Assembly: GCF_001861355.1 (NCBI RefSeq)
Contig: NZ_MASN01000018.1
Span: forward strand, 124,001 to 188,000
Length of the DNA stretch: 64,000 bases
Reading direction: 5' to 3'
Source: Natrialba sp. SSL1
GTDB taxonomy: Archaea; Halobacteriota; Halobacteria; Halobacteriales; Natrialbaceae
Part shown: piece after piece, positions 16,297 to 24,885 of the stretch
Position numbering within the stretch: position 1 is the stretch's first letter
Layout of the letters: each line of letters begins with the position of its first letter
The notes under the pieces: generated by a model
What the model saw: only the letters and a program-made list of their open reading frames with translations
Told to the model about the DNA's origin: nothing
The model's database searches: none
Program-made: the position numbers and the translations under genes

Positions 16297-17664
16297 ATGG
16301 CACTACTGGACGAACTCTCGGGCTACGAGTTCGAGGATCTGATGGTGGACGTCTTTCGTCACCTCGGCTACGAGAACGTCCGCCAGTCGGCGCGCACGGC
16401 CGACGAGGGACGCGATATTCTGATGGAGGAGGTCGTCGCCGGCCGGCGGCGCGCGGTCGTCGTAGAGTGCAAGCACACGGACACGGTTAGCCGCCCCGTC
16501 GTCCAGAAACTCCACTCGGCAGTGGCGACGTACGACTACGACGGCCCGAAGCGCGGGATGGTCGCGACGACCGGTCGGTTTACCGGGCCGGCCCGCGAGT
16601 ACGCCGACGAACTCGGCACCACCACCGACGGCGGCGTCGAACTCGTCGACGGCACCGACCTCCGCGAGATCGGCGAGGAAATCGGGATGGACCTCTACAA
16701 CGGCCGCATCGAGATCCTCTGTGAGGAGGCGCTCGCGCCAACTCACCCGACCGCCGGCCGCGACGCACCCGTCTTCGAGACGTTCCGCGACGTCAGAAAC
16801 ATCGACCCCGAAACGATTCCGACGCCCGAGACGAGCGTCGCGTTCGAGCCCATGGTCACCGTGAGTGCCAACACGAGCGCGACCTTCGAAACCTCCGTCG
16901 GCGTCATCCATAGCCTAGACGAGACGACTGATCTGGTGCTCCACGCCGGCGGCGACGAACCCCGCGTCGCACGCGGCGAGCGCCGCGACCTGGTCACCGA
17001 CCGAACCGCACCGCGGGTTTCCCTCGAGGAGCGGGAGACTGAACTCGAGCGCACGTTCGATGGACTCGAGTACACTCGCTTCGGCCGGACCGAAACGGCG
17101 TACAAGGAGTGGGCGATCGACCGGCTTCGCCAGGCCCATACGGCGACGGTTCATTACACGGGTGACAACAACGTCGACTACGAGAAGACGTGTACGCCGA
17201 ATCAGTCTGACGTGTCGGTACACTCGATCGACCCGGTCTACTTGCCGCGCGTTCGCTCGCGGCTCGCACTCGGCGAGTACGAGTACCGCTACGTTTACGA
17301 TGCGGCCGGCTCGTCGCGGGCAGTGGTTCGAAACGAGTTCCGCGAGTGTGTCCACTGCGAGACCGGCGGCGTTGACGGCTCGTACACCTACTGCGATAAC
17401 TGCGGGAGCATCAACTGTGAGGCACATACGAAGACGGAGCGACTCGAGGACGAGCCGGTCTGTACCGGCTGTGCAGTTACCGAACGGTTCGTGTTGAAGA
17501 CGAAGTACTTCTACGACGAGGAGAACCGGGAGGCGTTCCGCGCGGAATACGAGGAGATGGCGCTGCACGAGAAGGCGATGGAGAACGTGCCGCTTGCCGT
17601 CGGGAGCGTTCTTGCGCTGCTGTTCACGCTGTTCGTCGTTGCGAGTTCGGCTGGCGTGTTGTAG
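16297..17664 (+). CDS. Membrane-anchored Mrr-type nuclease with zinc ribbons
   Basis: The 455-residue protein opens with a restriction endonuclease-like domain. LSGYEFEDLMVDVFRHLGY is the usual N-terminal helix, and the PD-(D/E)xK residues appear as D40 (DEGRDILME) and E57-x-K59 (VVVECKH). A middle beta-rich region (~170-345) has no recognised family. Residues ~350-395 contain Cys pairs (CVHCETGG, CDNCGS, CEAH, CTGC) that should bind zinc. The final ~25 residues form a transmembrane helix (VPLAVGSVLALLFTLFVV). Mrr-type domains cut modified or foreign DNA; a membrane-tethered version is unusual. No methylase is nearby, so it is not a classical restriction-modification pair. Confidence 0.8.
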   Translation: MALLDELSGYEFEDLMVDVFRHLGYENVRQSARTADEGRDILMEEVVAGRRRAVVVECKHTDTVSRPVVQKLHSAVATYDYDGPKRGMVATTGRFTGPAREYADELGTTTDGGVELVDGTDLREIGEEIGMDLYNGRIEILCEEALAPTHPTAGRDAPVFETFRDVRNIDPETIPTPETSVAFEPMVTVSANTSATFETSVGVIHSLDETTDLVLHAGGDEPRVARGERRDLVTDRTAPRVSLEERETELERTFDGLEYTRFGRTETAYKEWAIDRLRQAHTATVHYTGDNNVDYEKTCTPNQSDVSVHSIDPVYLPRVRSRLALGEYEYRYVYDAAGSSRAVVRNEFRECVHCETGGVDGSYTYCDNCGSINCEAHTKTERLEDEPVCTGCAVTERFVLKTKYFYDEENREAFRAEYEEMALHEKAMENVPLAVGSVLALLFTLFVVASSAGVL

Positions 17665-17778
17665 TATCCAGTTTCGCTGCGGTGGCTCTCAGCCGCAGGT
17701 GTCCACTGATTATTCGACGTGCGCGGCCATCCGTCGACGACTCGACGTGCTCAGACGTCCATCGACGGCTCGAGGTGC

Positions 17779-19023
17779 TCAGTCGTTCGTCGACCATGGC
17801 TCACCGAGTGCCGGTGCACTCGCGTCGAACCCGTCCGCCCGCAACTCGTCTGCGAAGGCGACACACCGGTCGCCGTGGTTCACGAGAACCGTGCTGTCGC
17901 GGTACGACTCGAGGAACGAGCGCAGCCCCTCTCGGTCCGCATGCGCGGAGAAGTCGTACTGCTCGACCTGCGCACTGACCGGCATCATTCGGCCGTCGAG
18001 TTCGGCGCTGCCGGTGTCGAGCAGGTCACGGCCGGGCGTGCCCTCGACCTGATAGCCCGTCATCGCGATTTTATTCACCGGATGCGAGCGGATTTCGGGG
18101 ATGTAGGTCATCGCCGGCCCGCCGTGGAGCATCCCGCTGGTTGTGATGATGACGGTATTCTGTTCGGCGATCCGTTTTCTCTGACCATCGCGGCCGTCGA
18201 CAAATCGGGCGTTGCCCTTCGCACGCCGGACCAATTCGGGGTCGCGCAAGAAGTCGCGATTCCCCGCCTGCAAGAATCGTTCCGCGACGCGGGTTCCCAG
18301 TCCGTCAACGTAGCACTCGAGATCGTGCTGTTCGCAGATGCACATGATTTCCTGAGTGCGCCCGATAGCGAACGCCGGGACGACGACGGTGCCACCCTCC
18401 CAGAGCGTGGTTTGGACGCTCTCGACGAATTCGGCTTCAATCTCACTTCGTGGGCGGCGACTCGTCTCCGAGTAGGTGCTCTCGCAGACGACGATGTCGG
18501 CGTCGGGGCGAGCCGTCGTTCCCGAGAGCAGTTGCTGGTTTTCCGTGTGGAAGTCGCCGGTGTAGAGCAGGCGTGTCTCGCCGTCGTCGATCAGGACGTG
18601 GGCGCTGCCAGGGATGTGCCCGGCGTCGTAAAAGGTGACCTCGTAGCCCGCCGCGTCGAACGTCTCGCGGTAGCCGTGGGTTTCGGAGACCTGCGTGAGC
18701 CGAGCGAGTTCGGCCTCCGTAAACGGGCAGTCGTAGGTCCCGCCGTGGAGTTTGAGGGTATCCCTCGCCAGGAGCATCGTGAGGTCGTACGTCGGCGGCG
18801 TCCAGTGGACTGGCGGGCGGGCATCACCGGCGAGCAGCGCCGGAATCGAGCCGACGTGGTCGAGGTGGCCGTGGCTGACAACGACCGCCTCGGGGTCGAC
18901 GTCACCGATCGGGAACGCGGGTGGGTTCCCCGAGTCCATCCCGAAATCCACCAGGAGTGTGTCGTCGACGACCAGCGCGCTGCGACCGATCTCGCGCGCG
19001 CCGCCGACGAACTCGAGTTCCAT
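17779..19023 (-). CDS. MBL/beta-CASP ribonuclease (CPSF/RNase J-like)
   Basis: A 414-residue protein with the MBL motif SHGHLDHVGS, a second ligand motif AGHIPGSAH, motif 4 YTGDFHTE and the beta-CASP motifs VPAFAIGRTQE, GMLHGGPA and QYDFSAHADREGL. This is the archaeal CPSF/RNase J-related group that processes or degrades RNA. It lacks the N-terminal KH domains of aCPSF1, matching aCPSF2-type proteins in length. It is the last gene of the minus-strand cluster that begins near 22098, 52 bases after the TM2-like protein. The start is ATG 19023. Confidence 0.9.
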   Translation of the reverse strand: MELEFVGGAREIGRSALVVDDTLLVDFGMDSGNPPAFPIGDVDPEAVVVSHGHLDHVGSIPALLAGDARPPVHWTPPTYDLTMLLARDTLKLHGGTYDCPFTEAELARLTQVSETHGYRETFDAAGYEVTFYDAGHIPGSAHVLIDDGETRLLYTGDFHTENQQLLSGTTARPDADIVVCESTYSETSRRPRSEIEAEFVESVQTTLWEGGTVVVPAFAIGRTQEIMCICEQHDLECYVDGLGTRVAERFLQAGNRDFLRDPELVRRAKGNARFVDGRDGQRKRIAEQNTVIITTSGMLHGGPAMTYIPEIRSHPVNKIAMTGYQVEGTPGRDLLDTGSAELDGRMMPVSAQVEQYDFSAHADREGLRSFLESYRDSTVLVNHGDRCVAFADELRADGFDASAPALGEPWSTND

Positions 19024-19075
19024 CGGCTCGTGGTCGGGACTGGCGGGGTTTTCCTCTGTCGATTCGCTGGTGGCG

Positions 19076-19510
19076 CTACTTGGGTACGCCGTTGACGCCG
19101 TTCGATGGTTCAGAACGGGTTGCGAGCCCGAGCAGGTAGAGATCCAGAAGACAGATGATGAGTACTGCCAGTGGGACCGCGACGTCGGCGTAGTTCACGG
19201 CGTCGAACTGCAGCGCCGTGATGACGAACGGTTCGCTGAGATCGAACGCACCCGAGAGTGTGCGCGCGCTCAGGAACGCGAGTGCAAGCACGTAGAGGCC
19301 GAACCAGCTCGCACCGCGTTTCCACTGCCCCAGATACCAGTGACCGAGTCCGGCGACGAACACAGAGAGCGGATAGGCGGGCCATCGCGGGCGCGAAAGG
19401 GCCGTCTCGGGTCCGGAGTCAGACGCCGATTCTGCGTGTGGGGCTGCTCCTGGCTCTGTCTCGGACACCGACGGTGGCGTGGACTCGTTTTCGGACTCAG
19501 TATCAGTCAT
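19076..19510 (-). CDS. TM2-like small membrane protein
   Basis: The 144-residue protein has an acidic low-complexity N-terminus (MTDTESENESTPPSVSETEP), then AYPLSVFVAGLGHWYLGQWK, which resembles the TM2-domain start, a helix pair and a third helix before the C-terminus. It overlaps the upstream prenyl-synthase-like gene by 8 bases, so translation is probably coupled. An upstream frame extends to 19852 without a stop but only as antisense of nothing recognisable. The function is unknown; TM2 proteins are small bitopic or polytopic membrane proteins. Confidence 0.7.
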   Translation of the reverse strand: MTDTESENESTPPSVSETEPGAAPHAESASDSGPETALSRPRWPAYPLSVFVAGLGHWYLGQWKRGASWFGLYVLALAFLSARTLSGAFDLSEPFVITALQFDAVNYADVAVPLAVLIICLLDLYLLGLATRSEPSNGVNGVPK

Positions 19511-20924
19511 CGTCTGTGTGGTCTGTTCCGGGCACACCGGATGGGATCGGGGCTGACGTCCCATCGCCGACCGGGACGCGTGTCGCCTGCTCGAGTGCAG
19601 CACGAACCACATCCTGCTCGGAGTGGGCATCGCCCGTGTCATCGTCGAGCGCCGAGAGTGCAGCACGCGCCGCTTCGAGTGCGTCGTCGCGGCGCTGTGC
19701 GTGTGGATGTGTTCGATCGGACCCGCGGTCGTGAGTCCGGTCAGATTCTCCCTCGACGCGGTCGACAGACAGCGACGGCAACCGGTAGTGTCGGTACACG
19801 TCGGCTGGAGCAACTGCATCGGGGTCCGTAAACGAGAGTGTGAGGCCGCCATCGCTCGGCGACAGCGTCCGGTCCTGCTCTCGGGACGCCGTCCAGCCCG
19901 AGGCTAGTACAGCGACAGCGTCCGCGACAGGGGATGGATCGTCAGCGGTCGCGTCACCGGCTGGTTCGGTGCCGATATCGGCGTCACTATCGGTGCTGTC
20001 AGTGCTACTGCCATTATCAGCACTATCAGCACTAGTAGCACTATCAGCATCAGTACCGACACCAGCACTAGCGGCAGCGCCAGCACCAGCAACACCAACA
20101 GCAGCCGCCACAAGCCCAACCGTCAACGAACCACTGTAGGACCGCAATGCAGCGCTCGTCGCATCGGACGCACCCGCAGCGACGGCCCCGAGTTCGGCTG
20201 CCGTCTCGGAGAGCGTAACGAGTGGATTCGGCCGACTGACACCGTCGTCACCGATACTGGTCGCCGAAGCAATAGTCGCAGCCGCCGACTGGTTCGACGA
20301 CGATCGGATCGAACCCGACTCCGTCCCTGACTCGCCCGCCGTGCGAGCACGACCCCCCGTCCGACCCCGCGAAACAGCAAGGAGCTGGTGTGAGAGCCGC
20401 GTCGATGCACTCGTCAGCAGCCGGTACAACTCGAGTGCTCGCTGGTCTGAGAGCGGTGCCTCAGCAACAGCGGCGTACGCGCCTGCGTGGAGGAAGTCGC
20501 TGGCGAGGATAGCGGCGTCACGCGCCCGCGGGTTCGTGTTGGGATAGCGGTCAGTGAGGAGCAGATCGAGACGGAGTCGGACGTAGGCCTCGAAGTAGGA
20601 AACTGCGGTTTCGACCGGTCTCAAAATCCGTTCGAGGTCGGGTGAACGAGATGCGGTCGTGTTCTCGGTGCTCGGGTTCGAATCCGTACCCGAGTCCGGG
20701 TCTGGGTCCGGGACCGTACCCGAATACGAGTGCGCTCCAGAGTCGGCCCCGCTCTCACGGTGTACTCGAGTGAGTTCGGCGGCGGCTCGACAGAGCGTGA
20801 CTGGGAGTGACTGTGCCTGTGGCAGCACTGCATCGCGTACGATCGTCTGCATCGGTGGGGAGCGGCCAGCGAAGGAGTCGGCGGCCATCGTCGTCGGTTC
20901 GTCGGTGGAGGTGTATTCGCTCAT
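19503..20924 (-). CDS. Polyprenyl-synthase-like protein lacking catalytic motifs
   Basis: A 473-residue protein. The segment RLRLDLLLTDRYPNTNPRAR followed by ILASDFLHAGAYAAVAEAPL resembles the middle of the trans-isoprenyl diphosphate synthase fold (GDYLxAxAF), and STRLSHQLLA continues the helix pattern. The two Asp-rich DDxxD motifs needed for catalysis are not visible. The remainder is long, Ser/Thr/Asp-rich and partly repeat-encoded (about residues 270-320). It is likely a non-catalytic relative. It lies between a TetR gene (33 bases upstream) and the TM2-like gene (8-base overlap). The family call is tentative. Confidence 0.55.
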   Translation of the reverse strand: MSEYTSTDEPTTMAADSFAGRSPPMQTIVRDAVLPQAQSLPVTLCRAAAELTRVHRESGADSGAHSYSGTVPDPDPDSGTDSNPSTENTTASRSPDLERILRPVETAVSYFEAYVRLRLDLLLTDRYPNTNPRARDAAILASDFLHAGAYAAVAEAPLSDQRALELYRLLTSASTRLSHQLLAVSRGRTGGRARTAGESGTESGSIRSSSNQSAAATIASATSIGDDGVSRPNPLVTLSETAAELGAVAAGASDATSAALRSYSGSLTVGLVAAAVGVAGAGAAASAGVGTDADSATSADSADNGSSTDSTDSDADIGTEPAGDATADDPSPVADAVAVLASGWTASREQDRTLSPSDGGLTLSFTDPDAVAPADVYRHYRLPSLSVDRVEGESDRTHDRGSDRTHPHAQRRDDALEAARAALSALDDDTGDAHSEQDVVRAALEQATRVPVGDGTSAPIPSGVPGTDHTDDD

Positions 20925-20957
20925 AGCTGGACTGAAACGCTACCGTGTCTGGTGTGG

Positions 20958-21767
20958 TTATGTGGTGTCGCCGTCGCCGCTGCCGTCGGTGTCGGTGTCG
21001 CTGTCGCTGTCGGCGTTGGCGTTGGCGGCGGTGCCGTTGGTGTCGTCGGTACCCCTGGTATCGCCAGCGTTGGCAGCAGTGTCACTGCTGGGGGCGGTCT
21101 CAGGGTCGTCGTTCGAATGTCCGCGACGGCTCCGTTCGGAAGAATCGTTCTGTACGCTGCGGTCCGGAAATTCGACGTCGTCCGCCAGAATATCGTCGAA
21201 GATGCGATCGACGGCAGCGGACCGGACCTGATCGACGTAACTGTCGCGGTCGAGCGTAAGCTGTCGAATCCGTGCCCCATCGAGGGTGGCCATCAGCAAC
21301 GTCGCCATCTCCTCGGTATCGTGGTCGACGAACTGGCCCGCTTCGATGCCGTCTTGCAGGATTTCTTCGAAGAGGTTCCGCAGGTAATCGTCGCTCTTCC
21401 GAAGGTTTTCGCGATACGGCTCGTGGTAGGGTGCCTGGGTTCGGAGTTCGAGCATCGCCGTATGGAACGACTGGCGCTCGTCGTGGTCGTTCGACGAGCC
21501 ATAGAGGAACCAGTCGACGATGGTTGCGAGCCGGTCGACCGGCGAAAGCGACGCCGTCTCGACCGCGCGCTCGTCGAACCAGTCGACCAGATACTCGACG
21601 AACTCGGCAACGAGCTCCTCTTTCGAGTCGTAGTGATAGAACAGGAGCGACTTGCTCTTGTCCGTCCGGTCGGCGATAGACTGTGCCGTAAGCTCGCTAT
21701 ACCCGTGCTCGCACAGCGCCTCGTAGGTGGCGCGCATGATTTCCTCGCGAACGTCGGAGTCGGTCAC
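20958..21767 (-). CDS. TetR-family transcriptional regulator
   Basis: The protein starts with GTG 21767 (TDSDVREEIMRATYEALCEH) and has the TetR HTH: LTAQSIADRTDKSKSLLFYHY followed by DSKEELVAEFVEYLVDWF. The ligand domain runs to about residue 200. The last ~65 residues are a repetitive acidic Ser/Thr/Asn/Asp tail (NADSDSDTDTDGSGDGD) encoded by hexamer repeats. A much longer frame upstream is not used because it overlaps a separate gene at 21820-22098 in another frame. It heads a cluster with the prenyl-synthase-like gene 33 bases downstream and may regulate it. Confidence 0.85.
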   Translation of the reverse strand: MTDSDVREEIMRATYEALCEHGYSELTAQSIADRTDKSKSLLFYHYDSKEELVAEFVEYLVDWFDERAVETASLSPVDRLATIVDWFLYGSSNDHDERQSFHTAMLELRTQAPYHEPYRENLRKSDDYLRNLFEEILQDGIEAGQFVDHDTEEMATLLMATLDGARIRQLTLDRDSYVDQVRSAAVDRIFDDILADDVEFPDRSVQNDSSERSRRGHSNDDPETAPSSDTAANAGDTRGTDDTNGTAANANADSDSDTDTDGSGDGDTT

Positions 21768-21819
21768 TACTGACTCTTTGGTCAGGAGCCCATAAAAGTC
21801 GTTTCGTTCGCCGTAGCTG

Positions 21820-22098
21820 TCACGTCCTGTACGCTTGAACCCCGAATCGGGCGTATCCGCCAAACGCGAGTTCGAGCGAGCCGATCCACCAGTTCCACCG
21901 GTCGGCGACCGAGCCGTCCGGCGCGTCAGCCAGTTCGTCGACGACAACTGCAGGGGTGAGTGTGACGGCAGTGTCGCGTTCGTACTGGCCCGAATCGGCG
22001 AGATCGGCCGCCTGCCGGACGACGACCCGACGTTCGGCGACGTCGCCGGAGTACTCCGTGGCCAGCAGATCGTCGAGTCGATCCCGATCGAGTCCCAT
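21820..22098 (-). CDS. Small conserved haloarchaeal protein
   Basis: A 92-residue protein starting [20 protein letters not shown]. The C-terminal half ([20 protein letters not shown]) has a Trp-rich pattern that I recognise from short haloarchaeal hypothetical proteins, but no function is known. It ends 52 bases before the TetR start on the same strand. The composition is acidic, and the start ATG is immediately preceded by AT-rich sequence. Confidence rests on composition and the WNWWIGSLE pattern. Confidence 0.65.
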   Translation of the reverse strand: MGLDRDRLDDLLATEYSGDVAERRVVVRQAADLADSGQYERDTAVTLTPAVVVDELADAPDGSVADRWNWWIGSLELAFGGYARFGVQAYRT

Positions 22099-22163
22099 AT
22101 CGGTACGTCGGGCGCGAGGATCCTAACGGTATCCCGGTTGGCGGAACGATCATCGATCGCCAC

Positions 22164-22212
22164 CGATCACCGATCACCTATCATGGATCACGGATCACCA
22201 ATCACCGATCAC
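22164..22212. repeat. Intergenic heptamer tandem repeat (CGATCAC x7)
   Basis: Seven contiguous 7-base units of the form (C/G)(G/T/A)ATCA(C/T) fill the space between the 22098 start and the S6e gene. Several GATC sites are created. No frame runs through it on either gene. Confidence 0.95.
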
Positions 22213-22292
22213 CGGACCGGTCGGCTCCAGCCCGCTCCCAGAGCGGCCTGTGTTTCGATGTGTTTTTGAGCGCCGACCGTTTTTTCCCGTGC

Positions 22293-22697
22293 ATGGTAAG
22301 TTTCACTGTTGTCGTTGGCGACCCCGAATCCGGGTCGTCCTACCAGCTCGAAGCGGCGGAACAGGACGCAAACCGATTCCTCGGCAAGGAGATCGGCGAG
22401 GAAGTCGACGGCAGCGCCGTCGGCCTCGACGGCTACACGCTCGAGATCACGGGTGGCTCCGACGACGCCGGCCGCCCGCTCAACGGCGACGTTGCAGGTG
22501 CGAACCTGACCGAAGTCCTGATGGAAGGCCGCCAGACCGGCTACAGACCCGAGCGCGAGGGCGAACGCCGCCGAATCACCGTCCGTGGACGCGAACTCTC
22601 CGATGCTGTCGCACAGGTCAACGCCTCGATCGTCGACCGCGGCAGCACTGACGTTGACGACCTCCTCGGCGAGGGCGAAGACGGAGACGACGAGTAA
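22293..22697 (+). CDS. rps6e: 30S ribosomal protein S6e
   Basis: A 134-residue protein with the archaeal S6e pattern: [20 protein letters not shown], then [40 protein letters not shown] and [18 protein letters not shown]. It binds 16S rRNA in the small subunit. The ATG at 22293 ([10 protein letters not shown]) matches the family start; an upstream ATG at 22260 would add eleven residues. The C-terminus is more acidic than in non-halophiles. It is followed 25 bases later by a DUF7112 gene. Confidence 0.96.
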   Translation: MVSFTVVVGDPESGSSYQLEAAEQDANRFLGKEIGEEVDGSAVGLDGYTLEITGGSDDAGRPLNGDVAGANLTEVLMEGRQTGYRPEREGERRRITVRGRELSDAVAQVNASIVDRGSTDVDDLLGEGEDGDDE

Positions 22698-22722
22698 TCC
22701 GATAGCGCGAGTTCAGTTCTTT

Positions 22723-23157
22723 ATGGCAGATAGAATCGCGAGCGATCATCCGTCAGTGCAGACGGTTCGTTCCACGTGTTCGGAGACAGCGACTGGTGTA
22801 CAGCTTGCAATCCCGGCCGACGACCGCGAGGCGTTCACGACCGACGACATCGTTCGGGTCGTCCTCGACGGCGACGAGTGCTTCGCACAGGTCGAGCGCG
22901 CACTCGTCGGTGACGAACTGACGATTCCCGGCGTCTACGAAACACCTGACCTCGCGCGCGATCCGAGCGGCGGGACGGATCGCCTGGAAGCGTGGGTCGA
23001 CGACCACGCCATCGCAAACGAGGGGTCAGTTCTGATCGACGTCGTCGAACCCGACTTCCTCTACGGACTCCGTGAACCGGGATCGACCGTCTACTACGAC
23101 GCCCACGAACCACCGAGCGATAGTCTCTCCTCGATTGCGAAGGATCTCGACGAGTAA
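22723..23157 (+). CDS. DUF7112 family protein
   Basis: A 144-residue protein starting MADRIASDHPSVQTVRSTCS. The pattern DDIVRVVLDGDECFAQVERA and the closing YYDAHEPPSDSLSSIAKDLD match the haloarchaeal DUF7112 family, whose function is unknown. It is probably cytosolic. It follows S6e closely on the same strand and may be co-transcribed. The start is the ATG that begins the conserved block. Confidence 0.8.
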   Translation: MADRIASDHPSVQTVRSTCSETATGVQLAIPADDREAFTTDDIVRVVLDGDECFAQVERALVGDELTIPGVYETPDLARDPSGGTDRLEAWVDDHAIANEGSVLIDVVEPDFLYGLREPGSTVYYDAHEPPSDSLSSIAKDLDE

Positions 23158-23239
23158 GCAACGACGTCCCAACGCGGATTGTTCTCGAGTGCGGTGCGTG
23201 ACGAAACCGAACAAACCGACAGCGAGCAGCGAATCGCGG

Positions 23240-23803
23240 TCAGTACCGCGAGAGAAACACCGCAAGCAGGAGTCCGAACGCGAGATGCTCGAGCATCGTC
23301 TGTTCGATCGTCGTTTGAACGGCGGTTTCGTCTGCCGTCGAGTACTCCTTGGTTCGTACCTTGGTGTGCATCGAGAGATAGCCACTCTCCTCGAGTGCGT
23401 GGAGCGCGGGATACACCGTTCCCGGGCTCAGGTCCGTCCCGAAGTGCTGTGACAGATCCGTCAGGAGCTCGTCGCCGTGCGAGCCGTCGTGGAGCGCGAT
23501 CAGGACGAGTAGGATTTCGTCGAGGTTGTGTTTGACGAGTTCATCGCTGAATTCGACCTCGGGAACGGGCAGTTCGGCCAGTGCCTGGGCCAGGAGTTCG
23601 TCGAGTTCGGAGTCGACGCTATCGATATCCTCGGTTTGCTGTCCGACCCCCGGGTTTTGGCCGCGCTCCCCCGAGGCGGCGCTCGCCCTGTCGGCGTTCT
23701 CAGTTCCGTCAGTATGCACCGGTTGTCCGCTAGACAGTTCGGTCGGAGCCGTTTTCGAGAGCGCCTCGAAGAGTATATCAATTTTCTGTGACGTATCTCG
23801 CAT
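23240..23803 (-). CDS. PadR-family regulator with hydrophobic C-terminus
   Basis: The 187-residue protein has a polar N-terminal extension (~85 residues), then a PadR winged helix: LDEILLVLIALHDGSHGDEL, followed by LSPGTVYPALHALEESGYLS. The C-terminus (EQTMLEHLAFGLLLAVFLSRY region) ends in a short hydrophobic helix that could associate with the membrane. PadR proteins are usually autoregulated. A perfect inverted repeat, ACCACA with a 6-base gap and TGTGGT, lies 9-26 bases before its ATG. Confidence 0.82.
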   Translation of the reverse strand: MRDTSQKIDILFEALSKTAPTELSSGQPVHTDGTENADRASAASGERGQNPGVGQQTEDIDSVDSELDELLAQALAELPVPEVEFSDELVKHNLDEILLVLIALHDGSHGDELLTDLSQHFGTDLSPGTVYPALHALEESGYLSMHTKVRTKEYSTADETAVQTTIEQTMLEHLAFGLLLAVFLSRY

Positions 23804-23811
23804 TCACGATC

Positions 23812-23829
23812 ACCACATCCCAGTGTGGT
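23812..23829. promoter_or_regulatory. Inverted repeat before the PadR gene
   Basis: ACCACA (23812-23817) and TGTGGT (23824-23829) form a perfect 6-6-6 inverted repeat just upstream of the minus-strand start. It is a candidate autoregulatory operator. Confidence 0.45.
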
Positions 23830-24342
23830 ATTCGCCTGATCTCGGCCGTGGACGGCCGGGGGCGGACCACACTACTCACATCGAGTGAACGTCTGAACCT
23901 ACCAGTGTATAAACGGCAGGGTGTCAACCATACAGAACGTAGATAAATCAACGGTCGTGAAGTGACATAATAACTGTTCGTTCGGCAGAGATCGATCTTT
24001 TGTCGAAGTGGAATCAATATCTCGACTTATATCCAATATATTCCATCTAAAGCGTTCGTATGCCCACCATAGGGCGATAATAGAATACATAGATAAGCAT
24101 TGTGGCCGATTGGCGCTGAAAACTCGAGTATTGTGGCCGCAAATAGCTCGGGCGCGGACGACAGGTGAGCGCAACACCAGCCCATCCATCACGCATGGTT
24201 CAAGGGTGGCGATCCAGCAGCCACACAGCCACGACGGACACTCGTGTATGGAAATCGATACGACGCGACAGCTGTCGGTCCGCGACCGTGGTGTCAGCCG
24301 ACGAACAGCGGCCTTTTCCACGTCGAGCGCCAATCGCCGGCC
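23830..24342. other. AT-rich divergent intergenic region
   Basis: About 510 bases separate the PadR gene from the next plus-strand gene. The part from about 23930 to 24130 is markedly AT-rich (for example CTTATATCCAATATATTCC). Short open frames on both strands lack the acidic composition of local genes, and I recognise no gene or structured RNA. A decayed mobile element is possible but nothing identifies it. Confidence 0.5.
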
Positions 24343-24834
24343 ATGAGTACCCCACGCGAGGAGTTCCTGGCCGGCGACCGGCCCGACGATGTCGCGTTGT
24401 TTCTCGCCGAATCGTACGTTTCAGACGAGCGTCTCGAGTCCTTCGGCGAGTCAGTCGAGGGTGGCGTCCTGATCATTGTCGACGGCGAACGCGGTCGAAA
24501 CGCGTTCGAGGCGGCGACCGGCAGCCAGGCGATGGAGTTCGCTCAGTCCGCGATGGGACTCGAGGGACTCATCGACGGTGACCTCGCCGGCGGACGGTGT
24601 CCGGAACGTCCTGCCGGTGAGACACCCGGCGACGACGATGACGAGGCAGACGACGAAGCTCACACCCAGAACGGGACCGACCACACGATTCAGTACGTCT
24701 TCGCCTTCGCCGAGGAGCAGAACGAAGATGTCGGCGGCATCTACGCCGAGGGAGACGTCGTCCACGCGTACGCACAGTGTTCGTGTGGAACCGCCTTCTC
24801 CGACCGCTGGAACGTCCAGCCGATCGACTCCTAA
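24343..24834 (+). CDS. DUF5807 family protein
   Basis: The 163-residue protein starts MSTPREEFLAGDRPDDVALF, with the conserved ESFGESVEGGVLIIVDGERG and the closing VVHAYAQCSCGTAFSDRWNV. This matches haloarchaeal proteins of DUF5807, function unknown. The two cysteines in CSCG could bind metal. An acidic insert (DDDDEADDEAH) lies in the middle. It is followed 51 bases later by another small conserved gene on the same strand. Confidence 0.8.
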   Translation: MSTPREEFLAGDRPDDVALFLAESYVSDERLESFGESVEGGVLIIVDGERGRNAFEAATGSQAMEFAQSAMGLEGLIDGDLAGGRCPERPAGETPGDDDDEADDEAHTQNGTDHTIQYVFAFAEEQNEDVGGIYAEGDVVHAYAQCSCGTAFSDRWNVQPIDS

Positions 24835-24885
24835 CTGGGCATCTGCGCGCAGAAACGTCTTTGAGGTGCCAGCCATGCATCCGCT

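Noticed and set aside
16297-17664. Mrr-type nuclease as part of a restriction-modification system
   Set aside because: No methylase, specificity subunit or other defence gene is adjacent.
17719-19095. Plus-strand open frame of about 460 codons over the beta-CASP RNase gene
   Set aside because: The minus-strand protein has all family motifs; the plus frame is a shadow.
19511-19852. Extension of the TM2-like gene to 19852
   Set aside because: It would overlap the upstream gene by about 350 bases; the ATG at 19510 gives the usual 8-base overlap.
21820-22163. N-terminal extension of the TetR gene up to 22163
   Set aside because: It overlaps a separate acidic small gene in another frame, has no similarity and lies upstream of a good GTG start.
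23899-24333. Minus-strand frame of 144 codons in the AT-rich gap
   Set aside because: Cys/Trp-rich, non-acidic composition unlike haloarchaeal proteins and no recognised domain.
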